From Rhynchopus sp. YZ270_cl-10 (lineage: Eukaryota; Euglenozoa; Diplonemea; Diplonemida; Diplonemidae), in NCBI GenBank assembly GCA_964035575.1, contig OZ037901.1:1-64000 (forward strand): a DNA stretch of 64,000 nucleotides, given 5' to 3'. Positions 21,012 through 32,261 of the stretch are shown in pieces. Each line of letters opens with the position of its first letter. Position 1 is the stretch's first letter. The notes under the pieces were generated by a model. That model had not been told where the DNA came from. It worked only from the letters and a program-made list of their open reading frames with translations, and ran no database searches. Made by a program: the position numbers and the translations under genes.

Positions 21012-24000
21012 CGCATGGCTGTTGGGCGAGAATGTGTAGAACCTGATATTGGAGTAAAGGGAGAGCGTAGAGAGGAAGGGAGAAAAAGAATTGTGTGTCG
21101 TTTTTGGCTCGTGGTTTTACATACGGTGCTTTTTGTTTGTTTTTGTGGAACAAAGAAAGTCCCCTTTTTTGAGAAATCAGTGCGAAATGTATTGTAAAAG
21201 GAAAATAAAAGAGAACAGTTTTTGAGATGAAGCTAAGCCTCGCTGAGCGTAGTCATCCCCCCCTCATCCCCCACTACCAGGTTTTATTGCAAAAAACAAA
21301 ACAAAAAAATCGGCGTTTTGCACAAAAAAAAAATTTTTTTCAAGGGGCTCCCCTTTGTGATGCATTGTACATCCGAGAATACCACACAGCGATAGGTGAA
21401 CCCAAAAGCTCTCGGGTTTTTGTGTTTTGGTAAAAAAATAATCACAGAAACCCAAAAAATGCGGCGCTGTGATAGTCTGTAGAGGAGGTTTTAGGTATGC
21501 AGCGCCGAAGACAGCAAACAAAAAAAGACAGAAAAGTTGAAAGATGAATATGCCTCGTACATGCACATCAGATGCGGGGTGGGCAATGCAGGCACCTCCG
21601 ACTGACCAACACACGCTGACAGTCCCAGGAGGAAGCCTAAATACGACACCTTCCGCTGAAGGTTGTGAGCTTGGTCTGACCCACAACACAAACAACTTTG
21701 AAAGACGGAGAACAAAAGGTTGGTAAAAAAGATGAGCCTTCGCAGATTTCGGATTTGGCTCCCGGTGGACAGTGAAAGAGGGAGACAAAAACAGTACAAA
21801 AAAAGACAGTCGCGTGCGAAACGTGAAGACGTCAGACCTGCACCACACAGAGACTCGCCAAAGTATTGAAGGGTGAAGTTCAAGGTAAAAAAAAAAAAAA
21901 ACACCGAGGGTATTCCGTATGTTTGCTATTTGAAAAAAAAGGCGGGCTTGGTAGTGCAAACACCATTTTGGAAGGGCACATGACAAGGTCACCTGAAAAC
22001 TCATGATTTTTTTAATTTATTTTTGTATTCCAGAGAGCGAAAGGAGAGAAAACGGGATGTAATTTTGACCTAAAAACAGTAGTAGCAGGTCGATATAAAA
22101 GAGCAGAGTCGCGTAAAAAAGAAAAGAGCAGTTGAAAGTGCAAACGCCTCACCGCGCTTCGGACTGCGGACGTGAACCACCATGTCCAACAGAGCGGAAA
22201 CGAAATTGAAGTTGGTGTGGAAAACAGTTCCGCAGGAAGTCAGTCAGAGCGGACCCCACACTCACCTCGGAAGGAAGATCTTTGTTGCGCTTTTTTGTTG
22301 GTTTTTTGTGGGGTTTTTTTTTGGGGGGCGTACTTAGGTAAGTCGCTTGAGTTACACAGCCATGATACTACATGAAGAAAGAGAGAAAAATTTTAAGACG
22401 AATGTGTTACCCGCGTGCACATTTAAAAACACTTACAACGTCGAAGGCGTGACCTCAGGTCAGGCACACTACTAGAGGCAGCCAGAAAACAGTGAGCTGA
22501 GGGGGGAAACTGAAGAGAAGGGAGGGAAAAGAGAGAGAGAGACGAGAGAGGAGAGAAAAAAAAACCCTCTGTATGGGCCGTAATTGATAAACTTTAAAAG
22601 TTGTTATCCATACAGCTGCTACCAGCTGTGGCATTCGGAACTATTTTTGGAGATAGTTTTTTTTTTCTTTTCTTTTCCATTTTTTTTAATTTTCTAATTT
22701 CTTTCTTAGCTGAGATTCACGCGAAACAGACAGATCCGTAAATTAAATGCAAATAAAAAAGGGGGCTTTTTTGCGACTCTTTCTTTCGCACTGAGCAAAA
22801 ACCGTAATCACATGCCTTTTTGTCACCAATAATTTTAAAAAAAAAACTTGGGACGGGAATCAACGAGCGCCCAACAACAGCAACAAAACCGTTATTCTTT
22901 TCGCTTTTGTTTGGTAGTGTTGCCACAGTTGTGCAATCTCCACTGTCCAATGTTTCTTACTTCAGCCGTGCGAATGTTATCGCATTTTAAAAAAATAGAA
23001 GTTGTAAGTGCAAACACCTCTGTGGACGCAGGCACCGAAAAAGTGAAGTTATTAATGCAGGCATCTCCGACTGACCCACGTACGTTGCCAGCCATCCGGA
23101 TGAAAGCACAAGTACCCTGCGGCCAACAACAGAAGATGTAAAAAGGAAACCTAATGACTGGCCCGTACCGTAAGAGAACGAGGGCGGTTCACAACCGCTC
23201 GACAGCCGGCGGCCCACCTTCCGTTGAAGAGTTGTGAGCTTACAGGTACTGCAGTTCGCTGCACCCAACGCTTGGTGCACGATAGTCTACACAAGAGAGC
23301 AGAAACCCAAAAACACAAAAAGGGGTGGGCGGGGGGGTCACAACATCTCTCTCTTGGCGCCCCATGCTGTACCGACAGTTGGGCCTCACCCTTTCTCTTA
23401 GGGATATACATGGACGTCCTTACAGGCAGCACACCGTAACCCAAAGGCGTGGCAGAGAGACTCCGCAGAGCGACTCTGGCCTGACCGCTGGCCATTTATG
23501 CTCCGGGTGCGAGCACCCATCATAGCATAGGGGGGCCAGCCTGACCCAGCATTTATATACCCTGCCAGGGTGAACTTGCATAAAAGAGGGCAGGGGCGTT
23601 TAGACCCTGAGGACTAGGGGAAGTCCCGCATACCCCAACAGAAAGACAAAGGCTATGCACTGGTGATAAAGGAGAGGCAGGGTTGCTGAAAAACAAAAAG
23701 ACCCTGAAGGCACAAAAACGCCCCGCATACCCCTCCTCGCCTCCTGTTTTGTAATCTCTCAGGTAGGAGACATCGGTTCGAGCGGTCAACACCTTCATAG
23801 AGTTTCTGGAGGAACGGACCCCCGGATGCAATTTAAGGTCCAGCCCAGGACCGAAAAAAGAGGCCAGAACAGAATCGTCGTACTGTACACACCCATAAGC
23901 CATAGAGAATAGACAACGACTCAAAAACCGTTCACATATTTCTTCCAAAAGAACGCAAAAAAATGTCTGCCTGGCTCCATGTTTTGTGTTGTGACCCCCG

Positions 24001-24465
24001 ATGTGACCCACACAAATGCAATGTGATCATCATAGAAAGAATCACCCGGTTTCAGTTCAACAGAAAACATGCCATCTCTGTCCAGTAGAACAGCGCAGAA
24101 CTGAGATAAAAGAAAAATACTAGGAAAACCCTTTTTCGGCCTGATTCCTAATTCACATTTTTGTGAAGAGATGAGCATAAGCCTCGTGAGAGTCACCTTG
24201 TAGGGAATAGAGAAAAACATGAAATGATGGATGTGTCTCTGGTCACAACCATCTATCAAGCTTTCGTCAAAATCGAAAAATAGAAAAACGTAACAATCCA
24301 CCCCCATCCCCGTAGAAGAAAAAAAATACGAAAAAAAGTAATATCGGACGAACCTTTTCTTCACCCTTTTTAACAAAATGTACAGAACACAACAGAACAG
24401 GGGAAAAGGAACGTTTTCCTTTTCCATGAATTATAAATACAAAGGTCTTTTTTTTTCCACCTTCC
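21012..24465. other. Intergenic spacer with short dispersed repeats
   Basis: No confident gene. It is AT-rich with long A, T and G homopolymers. Short repeat copies include: GATGAAGCTAAGCCTCGCTG at 21,226; GATGAATATGCCTCGTACAT at 21,545; GCAAACGCC-type at about 22,139 and GCAAACACC-type at about 23,008; GAGCATAAGCCTCGTGAGAG at 24,172. AATGCAGGCA-x-CTCCGACTGACC occurs at both about 21,584 and 23,053. The part from about 23,140 to 23,900 is GC-richer than its surroundings and holds one copy of a hairpin-rich 43-bp repeat (23,160-23,202). A possible exon with a HAD-phosphatase-like motif lies at 24,197-24,307 (see findings). Confidence 0.6.
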
Positions 24466-27400
24466 CTAAGGCGCGCTATCCGGTGCGTTTGAAGGCGGGT
24501 GTGATGGGAGGTTTATGTGGAGGGCGGTGAGGGGCGTCTGCTGTTGAGGGGTGCGGAGGTTGGGCATGTTGAGGGGGGTTTCAGGGTCGTCGTCGAAGGA
24601 GCGGGAGAGGGCGTGTTGGCGGGGTACACCTGTACCACCACTACCACCAGCACTGCCAGCAGCAGCGCGTCGCTCATCATGATCCTGAGCCTGCGTGGCC
24701 TGGCGGTCTGGGAAGTCCTGCTCCTCCAGCGCCTCCCCATCCTCCCCCTTCTCCACCATCGCCACCAGCGGTAGGTTCTCTGCAGGCTGTGTCGTCGCAA
24801 AGTTCCCTACCGTCGAATTCATTGAAGACGCCTTCTTATCCGAGCTGTCGTCCCTCAAGCTCTGCTTCAACTTGCTGTTCGCTGCCTCCTGCTGCAGTGA
24901 AGGCACCGGAGACGCTTTTGCTGACTTCAGGTTGCTTTTGCTGCGGTGTCCCAGGAAGAGGTTCTGCCCCTGAGCTAGCCCCGCTGAGCGTGGGGAGTGT
25001 GCAGGCGAGTTGGGGAGGTACATAGAGCTGAAGGCGTTCTTCTCGAGCTGGAGGACCTTGACGAGGTCGTCGTCGGTGTGCTTCATGGTGACGGCGTTGT
25101 CGTTGAGTGCTTTGCGCAGCTTCTTGAGGAGGGCCGAGGGTGTCAGCATGAGGAGGCCGTCCTGGAAGTACTCCATATGCTGCGGTGCAGCGTTGCGTGC
25201 CTCTTGGCGGTGGTCGAAGCGACGTCCAGACTCAAGCCTCCTGAAGGTGTCCAGCCTCTGCATCGGGTCCGTACCACGTCGCGACGTATCCGTCCCTCTG
25301 CGTGCCGTAGGAAAGCCATGTCTCGCCGACATGCCTGCGACGCCACGTGATGTCACCATTGACTCATTCGTGCCCCACCCAGCTGTCAGCCGTCCCGACC
25401 CCATCCGTCCCGACCTCCTCTGTGTCATAGTGGGCGACATAGGGGTACTGTCACGATGTGTCTCCGACTGCAGTGGTGTGCGTTTCTCTGCAGGGCGTGT
25501 CGTCAGAGGGCCCGCGATCTTGACACCTAAAGCCGCCATCCCAAAGGCACCACCGGGCTGGCCAAGCAGACGTCTGTCCTCTCGTTCGTAGGTGGCACGC
25601 TCTATCTCCCACAGGTCGCGTGTGGTGACGCGTAGCGTGCAGCCCCATTGGTTCTCCTCTGCAAGGCTGTTGGAGAAGTGCCACACACTTTGCCGGTGGG
25701 GTGACGTCAGCAGTCCGTAGTTGTTCTTGCAGTCTGCATAGAAGTAGCCGCTCTGTTTGGTCGCAAAGTCACGCGGTGTGCCGATGGTCCAGCAGCGCCG
25801 GCCACGCCTGCTGACTGTGTAGAGGAAGATCTGTGCCTTGTCCTTTGTCTCGTCCTCGTTGTCAGGGTCGGCAGGGCCGTAGTAGTAGTGCAGGCCACGG
25901 TGCGAGGCACGCTTCAGGAAGATGCGTTTGTCGGAGCGGTTCGCAAAGCCTGTGAGCACGAAGTACGGCTTCAGACGTGCGTTGCGCCACTCCGACAGCA
26001 AGGCCAGGAGGGTGCCGCCGTTCTCCGACATGTCGTCCCAGGTGATCTCACGTGGGTCCGCCGCACCGACCGAGAGTGTTGCAAACATATGCTGGCTCAT
26101 CTTCATGATAGACACCTCGTCCTCGAGGCCAGCCACACCACGCAGCTTGGCAGCAAGCTTGCGGTGTTCGCGCAGGAAGTCCTCGATGTCCTCTTGGTTG
26201 ATGATGCCGTCACGGTTGGTGTCAATGAGAACGAAGATCTCATGGAGCAGCTCGGCCTCGCCTTCTATCATGACCTCGGGGACGGCGAGGATGCCGCTCT
26301 TGCTGATGCTGCTGTCCTTCAGGGCGAGGAGGTTGCGTGCACTGCGGCGGTTAAGAATGCTGTTGTGCGACGTTGCACGGATCAGCGCATCGTCCTCAGC
26401 GTACTCAGCCAGCAGCAGCATCAACTTCACCAGCGGACCGATTTCAGCACGGTCACCCGGGTAGGGCACTAGGGACAGCTCACCGTCCTGCTCCACCACA
26501 GCGCACACATCCATGTCTTCCTCCACCTGCTCCACCTCCTCAACCTTGTACCCCAGACACACAGCAATAGTCATGCAGTACACGTCACCCACGTTCCCAC
26601 CACGTTTCAGCTTCTGCCGCACCCCGACAATCCACGTAAGCACGCCGAAGAACGCAGCCACCGCAGACCACCCCAAGGCAAGCCGGAAGCCCCACTGCAG
26701 GCTCACGCTGTCTGCCACCACACCTGTGAGCCACGGGCCTGCGAAGTAGCCGAAGAGGTTCCACATGAGTCCTGCCAGGGAGGAAGTGATGTCACGCAAC
26801 TCGACAGGCACGGCAGCGAAGATGACGCCGATGAAGCCGGGCAGGACCATCCCACCGAAGCAGAGTGTGAACCAGATCGACACAATGAACGGCCAGAACT
26901 CTGTTTGGATGAGCGCCGAGAACGCACACCCGGTTGCACCAAAGCCAGCCAGGGTTGAGAACAGAGCAGCCTTGTTAGGGTGCTCTGCGACACCACCGAT
27001 GCAACGCTTCGAGTCAAGCACAAAGCCGCCGACGAGCACACCGGTGATCGGAGCGGTGATGGCGGTGACCCCAAAGGACATAACGATGGTGGTGTAGCGG
27101 TCGTCGCTTGTTGTACCTGGGATGTTCACGGGGAGGGGCTCTGTTGTGAGGTAGTCTGTGATCCAAAGCTGCATCGCCGTTACGACGAAGTAGAGCGACG
27201 TTGTTGTGGCAATCCCGAGCCACACAATGGGGTTCTTGAGGACGGCTTTGAGAGCCTCCATTTCGGACATGGGTTTGTTGCTCTCTGTTGCAGCGCTGTC
27301 TGAGAGACCTGCGGAGGATGCGTTGTCATCACGTGGCGTGTTAACACGACGGATGTGCTGCGAGGACTCATCGTTCGCGTCGACAGGCTCGTTCCGCTGG

Positions 27401-28782
27401 AGGGGCAGGGCACCTAGCTGGATGCGCTTCTTCCGTCTCGACTCCTCTTCATCCTTGCCCTTGAAGCGTGACGACGCACGTCGCCCTAGACCACTGGAAC
27501 GCGGCTCAGACAACGCATCCTCCTGTGGCGAGCGTCCTCCCTTCAGTGACGACATCCGCATCGGCGGCATCCCCATCTTCGCAGGCACAGAACGCTTCAC
27601 AGACTCAGACGAATGGCACGACACCTCCTTCATCTCCGTCGGTGTCTCCTCTTCTTCTTCTTGGTCTGGGGGATACCCCTCACCCACATTGATCAAATAC
27701 GAAGGAATACAGAACATCACAATGACACAAGGCGTCAACGCAATACATTGGATATAAAAGCTCCACGGCCACTCCAGCGTCGTCGCAGCAGCGATGCCAC
27801 CTGCCGTCATATACCCGAGAACGATGCCAAGAGGGACAGCTGCCTGGATCAGAGACATCCACAACGATGAGTACTCGGGGAGGGCAAACTCGCTGACCCA
27901 GACTGGGGCGTAGACAAGAAGGGTTGCTTGGGTGACACCTACCAAGAAACGCGAGAGGAAAAGCGAAACACGGTCGAATGAGAGTGAGAACAGCGCGCAA
28001 AACCCTACATTCCCGACAAGGCTGAGCAGCAGGATGCGCTGTGCACGGAAGAAGCGCAGTGCGACACCTGTTGCGATCGCGCCCACGGAGATCCCTAGGT
28101 ACACAATGGAGGAGAGAAAGCCCTGCAAATTCTTGTTCGTGTAGAGGTCATTGAAGTCGGGGTCGTGCAGGAGCGACTGCGCAAGGTTGTCACCCACCGC
28201 ATATACACAGGAGTAGTTCGCTGCAGTGACCTCTGTGTTGTACGTCCCCACCACACGGTCGCATGTCCACGACGCTGTCCCAAAGGCACAGTTCACGACA
28301 TCCCCCGACTGCGCGCACAGCCATTCCGCGGCAGTCCCATTCAATGATTCCTCTGCCGTAAGATACGCTGTCACACCAGGCGACACAGTGGTGGGAGGGT
28401 ATGTGGTGCCGTCTGCTTCAGTGGCGGGGCACGTGAACGTGGCGCTGCCGACAGCGCAGGCAACGTTCTGACCTACAGGCTTCATTCCGTAGATCGAGGC
28501 CAGCGCGCCGGAGTCGAAGTTCGCAACAAGCTGTGTGATCCACATGATGATGAAGACAACGATGCGGCTCTTCCGCGGTATCTTGTTGACGTCCTCCAGC
28601 AGCGCCGCCTCCTCGTCTTCTGCAGCAATGTCACTCTCCTCGTACTCAGAGATCTCATCCGAGTCTGAATCCGACTCCGACGACGACGTGGACTCGGTGT
28701 CCTGCGTCTCTGCGTCGTCCAACGCTGTGGTGATCATGCTCTTCTTCATAGGTGTGTCTGGCATCACACCGGGGGACCCCAT
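24466..28782 (-). CDS. Large MFS transporter with EF-hand and long cytosolic tail
   Basis: One uninterrupted ORF; start at MGSPGVMPDTPMKKSM (28,782) after a pyrimidine tract, giving 1,438 aa. An acidic Ser/Asp/Glu-rich N-terminus precedes TM1 (about 75; VVFIIMWITQLVANFDSGAL). A roughly 115-residue Cys-containing extracellular loop with N-glycosylation sites (NGT, NYS) separates TM1 and TM2. TM segments follow in two halves, with an MFS-type DRVSLFLSRFLVGV and a long charged loop between halves. The fold ends near residue 725 (LTWIVGVRQKLKRGG). The spinster-like MFS group is the closest resemblance I can give; the substrate is unknown. At about 849-861 DTNRDGIINQED is a canonical EF-hand loop, then an unrecognised Tyr/Trp-rich domain (about 930-1,055; LHYYYGPAD, SGYFYADCKNN). 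The C-terminal 380 residues are disordered and low complexity. Calcium control of transport is a plausible inference. Confidence 0.85.
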   Translation of the reverse strand: MGSPGVMPDTPMKKSMITTALDDAETQDTESTSSSESDSDSDEISEYEESDIAAEDEEAALLEDVNKIPRKSRIVVFIIMWITQLVANFDSGALASIYGMKPVGQNVACAVGSATFTCPATEADGTTYPPTTVSPGVTAYLTAEESLNGTAAEWLCAQSGDVVNCAFGTASWTCDRVVGTYNTEVTAANYSCVYAVGDNLAQSLLHDPDFNDLYTNKNLQGFLSSIVYLGISVGAIATGVALRFFRAQRILLLSLVGNVGFCALFSLSFDRVSLFLSRFLVGVTQATLLVYAPVWVSEFALPEYSSLWMSLIQAAVPLGIVLGYMTAGGIAAATTLEWPWSFYIQCIALTPCVIVMFCIPSYLINVGEGYPPDQEEEEETPTEMKEVSCHSSESVKRSVPAKMGMPPMRMSSLKGGRSPQEDALSEPRSSGLGRRASSRFKGKDEEESRRKKRIQLGALPLQRNEPVDANDESSQHIRRVNTPRDDNASSAGLSDSAATESNKPMSEMEALKAVLKNPIVWLGIATTTSLYFVVTAMQLWITDYLTTEPLPVNIPGTTSDDRYTTIVMSFGVTAITAPITGVLVGGFVLDSKRCIGGVAEHPNKAALFSTLAGFGATGCAFSALIQTEFWPFIVSIWFTLCFGGMVLPGFIGVIFAAVPVELRDITSSLAGLMWNLFGYFAGPWLTGVVADSVSLQWGFRLALGWSAVAAFFGVLTWIVGVRQKLKRGGNVGDVYCMTIAVCLGYKVEEVEQVEEDMDVCAVVEQDGELSLVPYPGDRAEIGPLVKLMLLLAEYAEDDALIRATSHNSILNRRSARNLLALKDSSISKSGILAVPEVMIEGEAELLHEIFVLIDTNRDGIINQEDIEDFLREHRKLAAKLRGVAGLEDEVSIMKMSQHMFATLSVGAADPREITWDDMSENGGTLLALLSEWRNARLKPYFVLTGFANRSDKRIFLKRASHRGLHYYYGPADPDNEDETKDKAQIFLYTVSRRGRRCWTIGTPRDFATKQSGYFYADCKNNYGLLTSPHRQSVWHFSNSLAEENQWGCTLRVTTRDLWEIERATYEREDRRLLGQPGGAFGMAALGVKIAGPLTTRPAEKRTPLQSETHRDSTPMSPTMTQRRSGRMGSGRLTAGWGTNESMVTSRGVAGMSARHGFPTARRGTDTSRRGTDPMQRLDTFRRLESGRRFDHRQEARNAAPQHMEYFQDGLLMLTPSALLKKLRKALNDNAVTMKHTDDDLVKVLQLEKNAFSSMYLPNSPAHSPRSAGLAQGQNLFLGHRSKSNLKSAKASPVPSLQQEAANSKLKQSLRDDSSDKKASSMNSTVGNFATTQPAENLPLVAMVEKGEDGEALEEQDFPDRQATQAQDHDERRAAAGSAGGSGGTGVPRQHALSRSFDDDPETPLNMPNLRTPQQQTPLTALHINLPSHPPSNAPDSAP

Positions 28783-30167
28783 TGTGCTAAGGGGTCTCAG
28801 GAGGGCTTCCTTGTGATGTGAGGATGGGAAAAAGAAAAGGAGAGGAGGGAAAGAGAGGAGGCGATGATCAGAAGGGCAAAAAAACTCGTCTCTACAAAAA
28901 ATACCTCGTAGGGGTGTTTGCATATTTGAGACATTGAGAGTGGAGACCATATTCCACTTTTTGACCATCTGGTAGAGGGAGAGAGAGGGGGTGAAAGAGG
29001 GGTGAAAAAAGTGCCGTTTGTTTGTTTTTGTATAATAGTATAGTGCTGTGTGGGTCGTGTCGCCACCGATATTTCTTTTTGTTGTGTTTGTCGATCGTCA
29101 CTTTTTTGTTTTGCTACTAGAAAAGCCATCAGAAAAAAAAAAGAGAGAAAAAAACATACTCGGATCTGGCCTGGCAGCTCGGAAGCCGCAAAAGGGGGGG
29201 AGAGAGAGAGAGAACACAGATGGAAAACAAGGGGGCCGTATATTCCAAAAAATCCGTTCGGTTTTTTTGCTTTTTTTTTTTTTTTTCCTTTCGGGCGTCT
29301 TTTGATCGTGCGCCAACTCCCCATCCCCCTCCACGCTGGAACTGCCCTTCAGGGCGTTACACGTAGAGCTGTGAGCCTCTAGGCTCATAACATAAAAACA
29401 ACAACGAAACAGGCAATTAACTCTTAAAATTAAACAAAAAGGGAAACGTTTTTGAAAGATAGAACAATGCACCCACAAATAGGAGGCACACGAACATCTT
29501 TCACTTAAAGATAAAACAATCTGTGTTCCTTCAAGGGGGGATTCCAGAACTGCCCCAAAACCATTTTTGTAAGATGAATGTGCCTCTCGTGCACACATCG
29601 TTACCACTATCGTTAGCAACAAAATAATATGATACCTGTGATGTTGTTTGTTTTCTTTCTCGATAGTGCGATAACACCCAATATAGAACCCCAAATAGAA
29701 CGGCTGAACTGGAAACCTTTTGAATACGGCTGTCCACATTGAACCCTTACCGAAAACCCTTTGCACGAAACTTGGGTACACATTCCACGAAGCGGGTAGC
29801 TGACGCCACTCCAGGGAACACACACTATTCCCTTTACGACAAGACAAACAACAATAAGGGGAAAGGGAGGGGAGAGGGTGGGAAGAACTGATACCAAATC
29901 TGCTTATTTGCAGGTGATGGGGCATGGGCTGTCTTGTTGTCTCGCCTTGTTAGGTTGCACTGCACCCCCGCGGTGGTTCGCTGCGAAGACGTCTCTTTTA
30001 GAAGATGTACACAGCAGCGTTTTGTTTTAGTTTTTTTTTTTTGTGTTGTACTTCCAAAGGCAAAAGCGACAAACATTACGTAGAGAGCAACATCAATAAA
30101 ATGAAGCGAAAGCCTTTAAAAAACACAAACATATTTGGGGTGCAGGCACAAGGTAAAAATGACCTTA
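28783..30167. other. Intergenic spacer
   Basis: No confident gene on either strand. The sequence is AT-rich with long T and A runs; apparent minus-strand ORFs over 29,098-29,925 are low-complexity Phe/Ser/Lys-rich and not protein-like. A copy of the ATGAATGTGCCTCTCGTGCA repeat lies at about 29,574. Confidence 0.55.
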
Positions 30168-32259
30168 CTGGGGGGGGCCGAATATAAGAAAGGGTATCTT
30201 ATAATATGCGTAAGAATTAAGCGAAAATGAAGGTTTTAAAAAATTTAATTTAAATTTTTTAATTTAAGAAAGGGTATCTTATATTCAACTTTATTCAACT
30301 TAAACTACAAAACATAACCGAATACCCGTGTTTCTACCAGTTTAAACGCCGGCATTTGCATTTCCGGAATCTGTCCGTCCAGTGGTGGGGTCAATTTGCA
30401 GAAATGGACAAGTTCTCGTTTTTGGTCAATTTCCGCACAGTATACACAGTATACACAGTATACACAGTATACACAGTATACACAGTATACACAGTATACA
30501 CAGTATACACAGTATACACAGTATACACAGTATACACAGTATACACAGTATACACAGTATACACAGTATACACAGTATACACAGGGGGAAAACTCACTTT
30601 GTGGGCGCCGCAGGCGCACGGTACGCGTCTTTCGGGATTTTTTTCCAGCCCCGTTCTGTGCGTTCTTTTGACTCAGCGAGTCGATTGCGTTCAACGGTGG
30701 GGTCACACATGGGTATGCAAGAGTGGAGGCGCGTCAACAGGGGGAGTGGAAAAACCTCAAGGTAAAAAAATGTTTTTATACACCACCCCTAAAAAAAGGG
30801 TATTATTTAGCAGTTTGTTAGCATTTTTTTGATAAAACAACTTGTTGTCAATTCTAAAAAGATTGGAGGCAGCGCTGCAGGGCAAACAAAACGGATTGAA
30901 AAAAACAGAAGCTTGCTTGTTTTCTTTGAGTACTCAATTAACCACAACAACCGTACTTCAGTTTAACACATTTTTCCACCTTTTTGTTTTCCCGGCTTTG
31001 AGCGCACAAACAAAAGACCCGATCTTTTTTATCAGTGAAATTTGCTGGTTTTAGCCACACCAAACTAGCGATTCACATAAATTCACAAAAGTTCACAAAA
31101 ATTCGCAACACCTGCACGAAACCTTCACAAACATTCACATAAATTCACAAAAAACCACACACCCGTGTATCACGTGTCTTTTCGCCTCGTTGCTTTTTTA
31201 TTTGTGGGGTTTTTGGCCGGGAAATATGCATCGTCCAAAAAACACCGGCATTTGCATTTTTGGAATCCGTCCGTCCAGTAGTGGGGTCACTTTGCCAAAA
31301 TGGACAAGTTCTTGGTACATACGCAGATACTTACACTGAGTGACTTCACCATCGTGTTGTCACTTAGCAAGCCAACATGGGAAAAGTGCGATGATGGGTC
31401 GGGGGTGGAAGCTTAACAAGGTAACGGGTCTTGTGAGAGTGATTACAGCTGCATTTGCAACATGTAATAGAAAGTGAATGTACTCGTCGCTTGCACCGAA
31501 GCCTCCTTAAAAAAAAAGGAGGCAATACACAGAAGTATCAATGGGAATATATCAACATCAAATAGCCAGCAACACAGCGCCGCAGGCGCACGGTACGCTA
31601 CTTTTTTAGTTGTAGAGGGCAGCTGATGATGGTGCAGATGTTCTGCATCGTAGTCACTCAGTCCCCTTGTTTCGCTTTTTTGGGTATAAGCGAACGATGA
31701 TGCAGGTCCTCTTTCCATTTGCCGAAAACCTGCAGAAAGACGTCAGCATGCTGTCTCTGCAGAAAGACGAGATATGCCCTCCGAGACGAACAATTATTAT
31801 TATTTTTTTTTTTTAGATTTCCAAAATCTGTTCGCACGCATGACACTAAACAATAATTTTAATTGTGCTACCCTAAGAAAATAAGCTTTGGGCGTATGTG
31901 AGTTGCCCTTGGGACGCCCTAATATGTACAGAGTCTTTAGATAAAGCTCAAAGTTTAATATAAGATACCCCTATCTTATATCACACATTCTCCGAAATTG
32001 CGTATCATTTTTCAGATTTTTCACTCACTCGACCCAGATGCATATTTTTTATCGTCCGACCCCGGAATTGAACATTTCGAAACCGCGCTTTCAAAAGAAA
32101 TAAAAATCTCAAAAAAATAAAAAAAATCTTTTCTTTGAAATCACCGCGAGAGTTAAATATAAGACCCCTTTCTTATATTAGAGGTAAAAAGAAATGAAAA
32201 ACGCCATTTTCCAACCCTTTCTTATATTCGACCCCTTTCTTATATTCGGCCCCCCCCAG
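30168..32259. mobile_element. Non-autonomous TIR element, TA-flanked (element B)
   Basis: A 2,092-bp element with perfect 27-bp terminal inverted repeats (CT, eight G, then CCGAATATAAGAAAGGG) at 30,168-30,194 and 32,233-32,259. TA precedes the left end (30,166-30,167) and follows the right end (32,260-32,261), fitting a TA target duplication of the Tc1/mariner type. Subterminal hairpin motifs (TATAAGA-x7-TCTTATA and relatives) cluster at 30,180-30,290 and 31,955-32,250. The interior has a minisatellite, two copies of a roughly 68-bp sequence (30,349-30,416 and 31,245-31,313) and two copies of a 22-bp GC-rich motif (30,605 and 31,578). There is no transposase-like ORF. TIRs and flanks are direct observation; the transposon family is inferred. 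Confidence 0.85.
30436..30585 (-). repeat. 9-bp minisatellite (CACAGTATA)n in element B
   Basis: About 16-17 perfect copies; the reverse complement is the same unit as at 13,278-13,560. The array lies just inside one motif cluster of the element, between the 68-bp repeat and the GCGCCGCAGGCGC motif; the second copy of that pair (31,245-31,600) has no array. Confidence 0.97.
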
Positions 32260-32261
32260 TA

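Noticed and set aside
21264-22004. 246-codon minus-strand ORF
   Set aside because: Low-complexity Phe-rich translation of AT-rich spacer, crossing two dispersed repeats.
23765-23785. tRNA-like GGTTCGAGCGG
   Set aside because: The last bases do not fit the T-arm and no acceptor stem or anticodon arm can be drawn.
29098-29925. 275-codon minus-strand ORF
   Set aside because: Phe/Ser/Lys/Cys-rich composition driven by homopolymers; no domain, and no codon pattern like the real genes.
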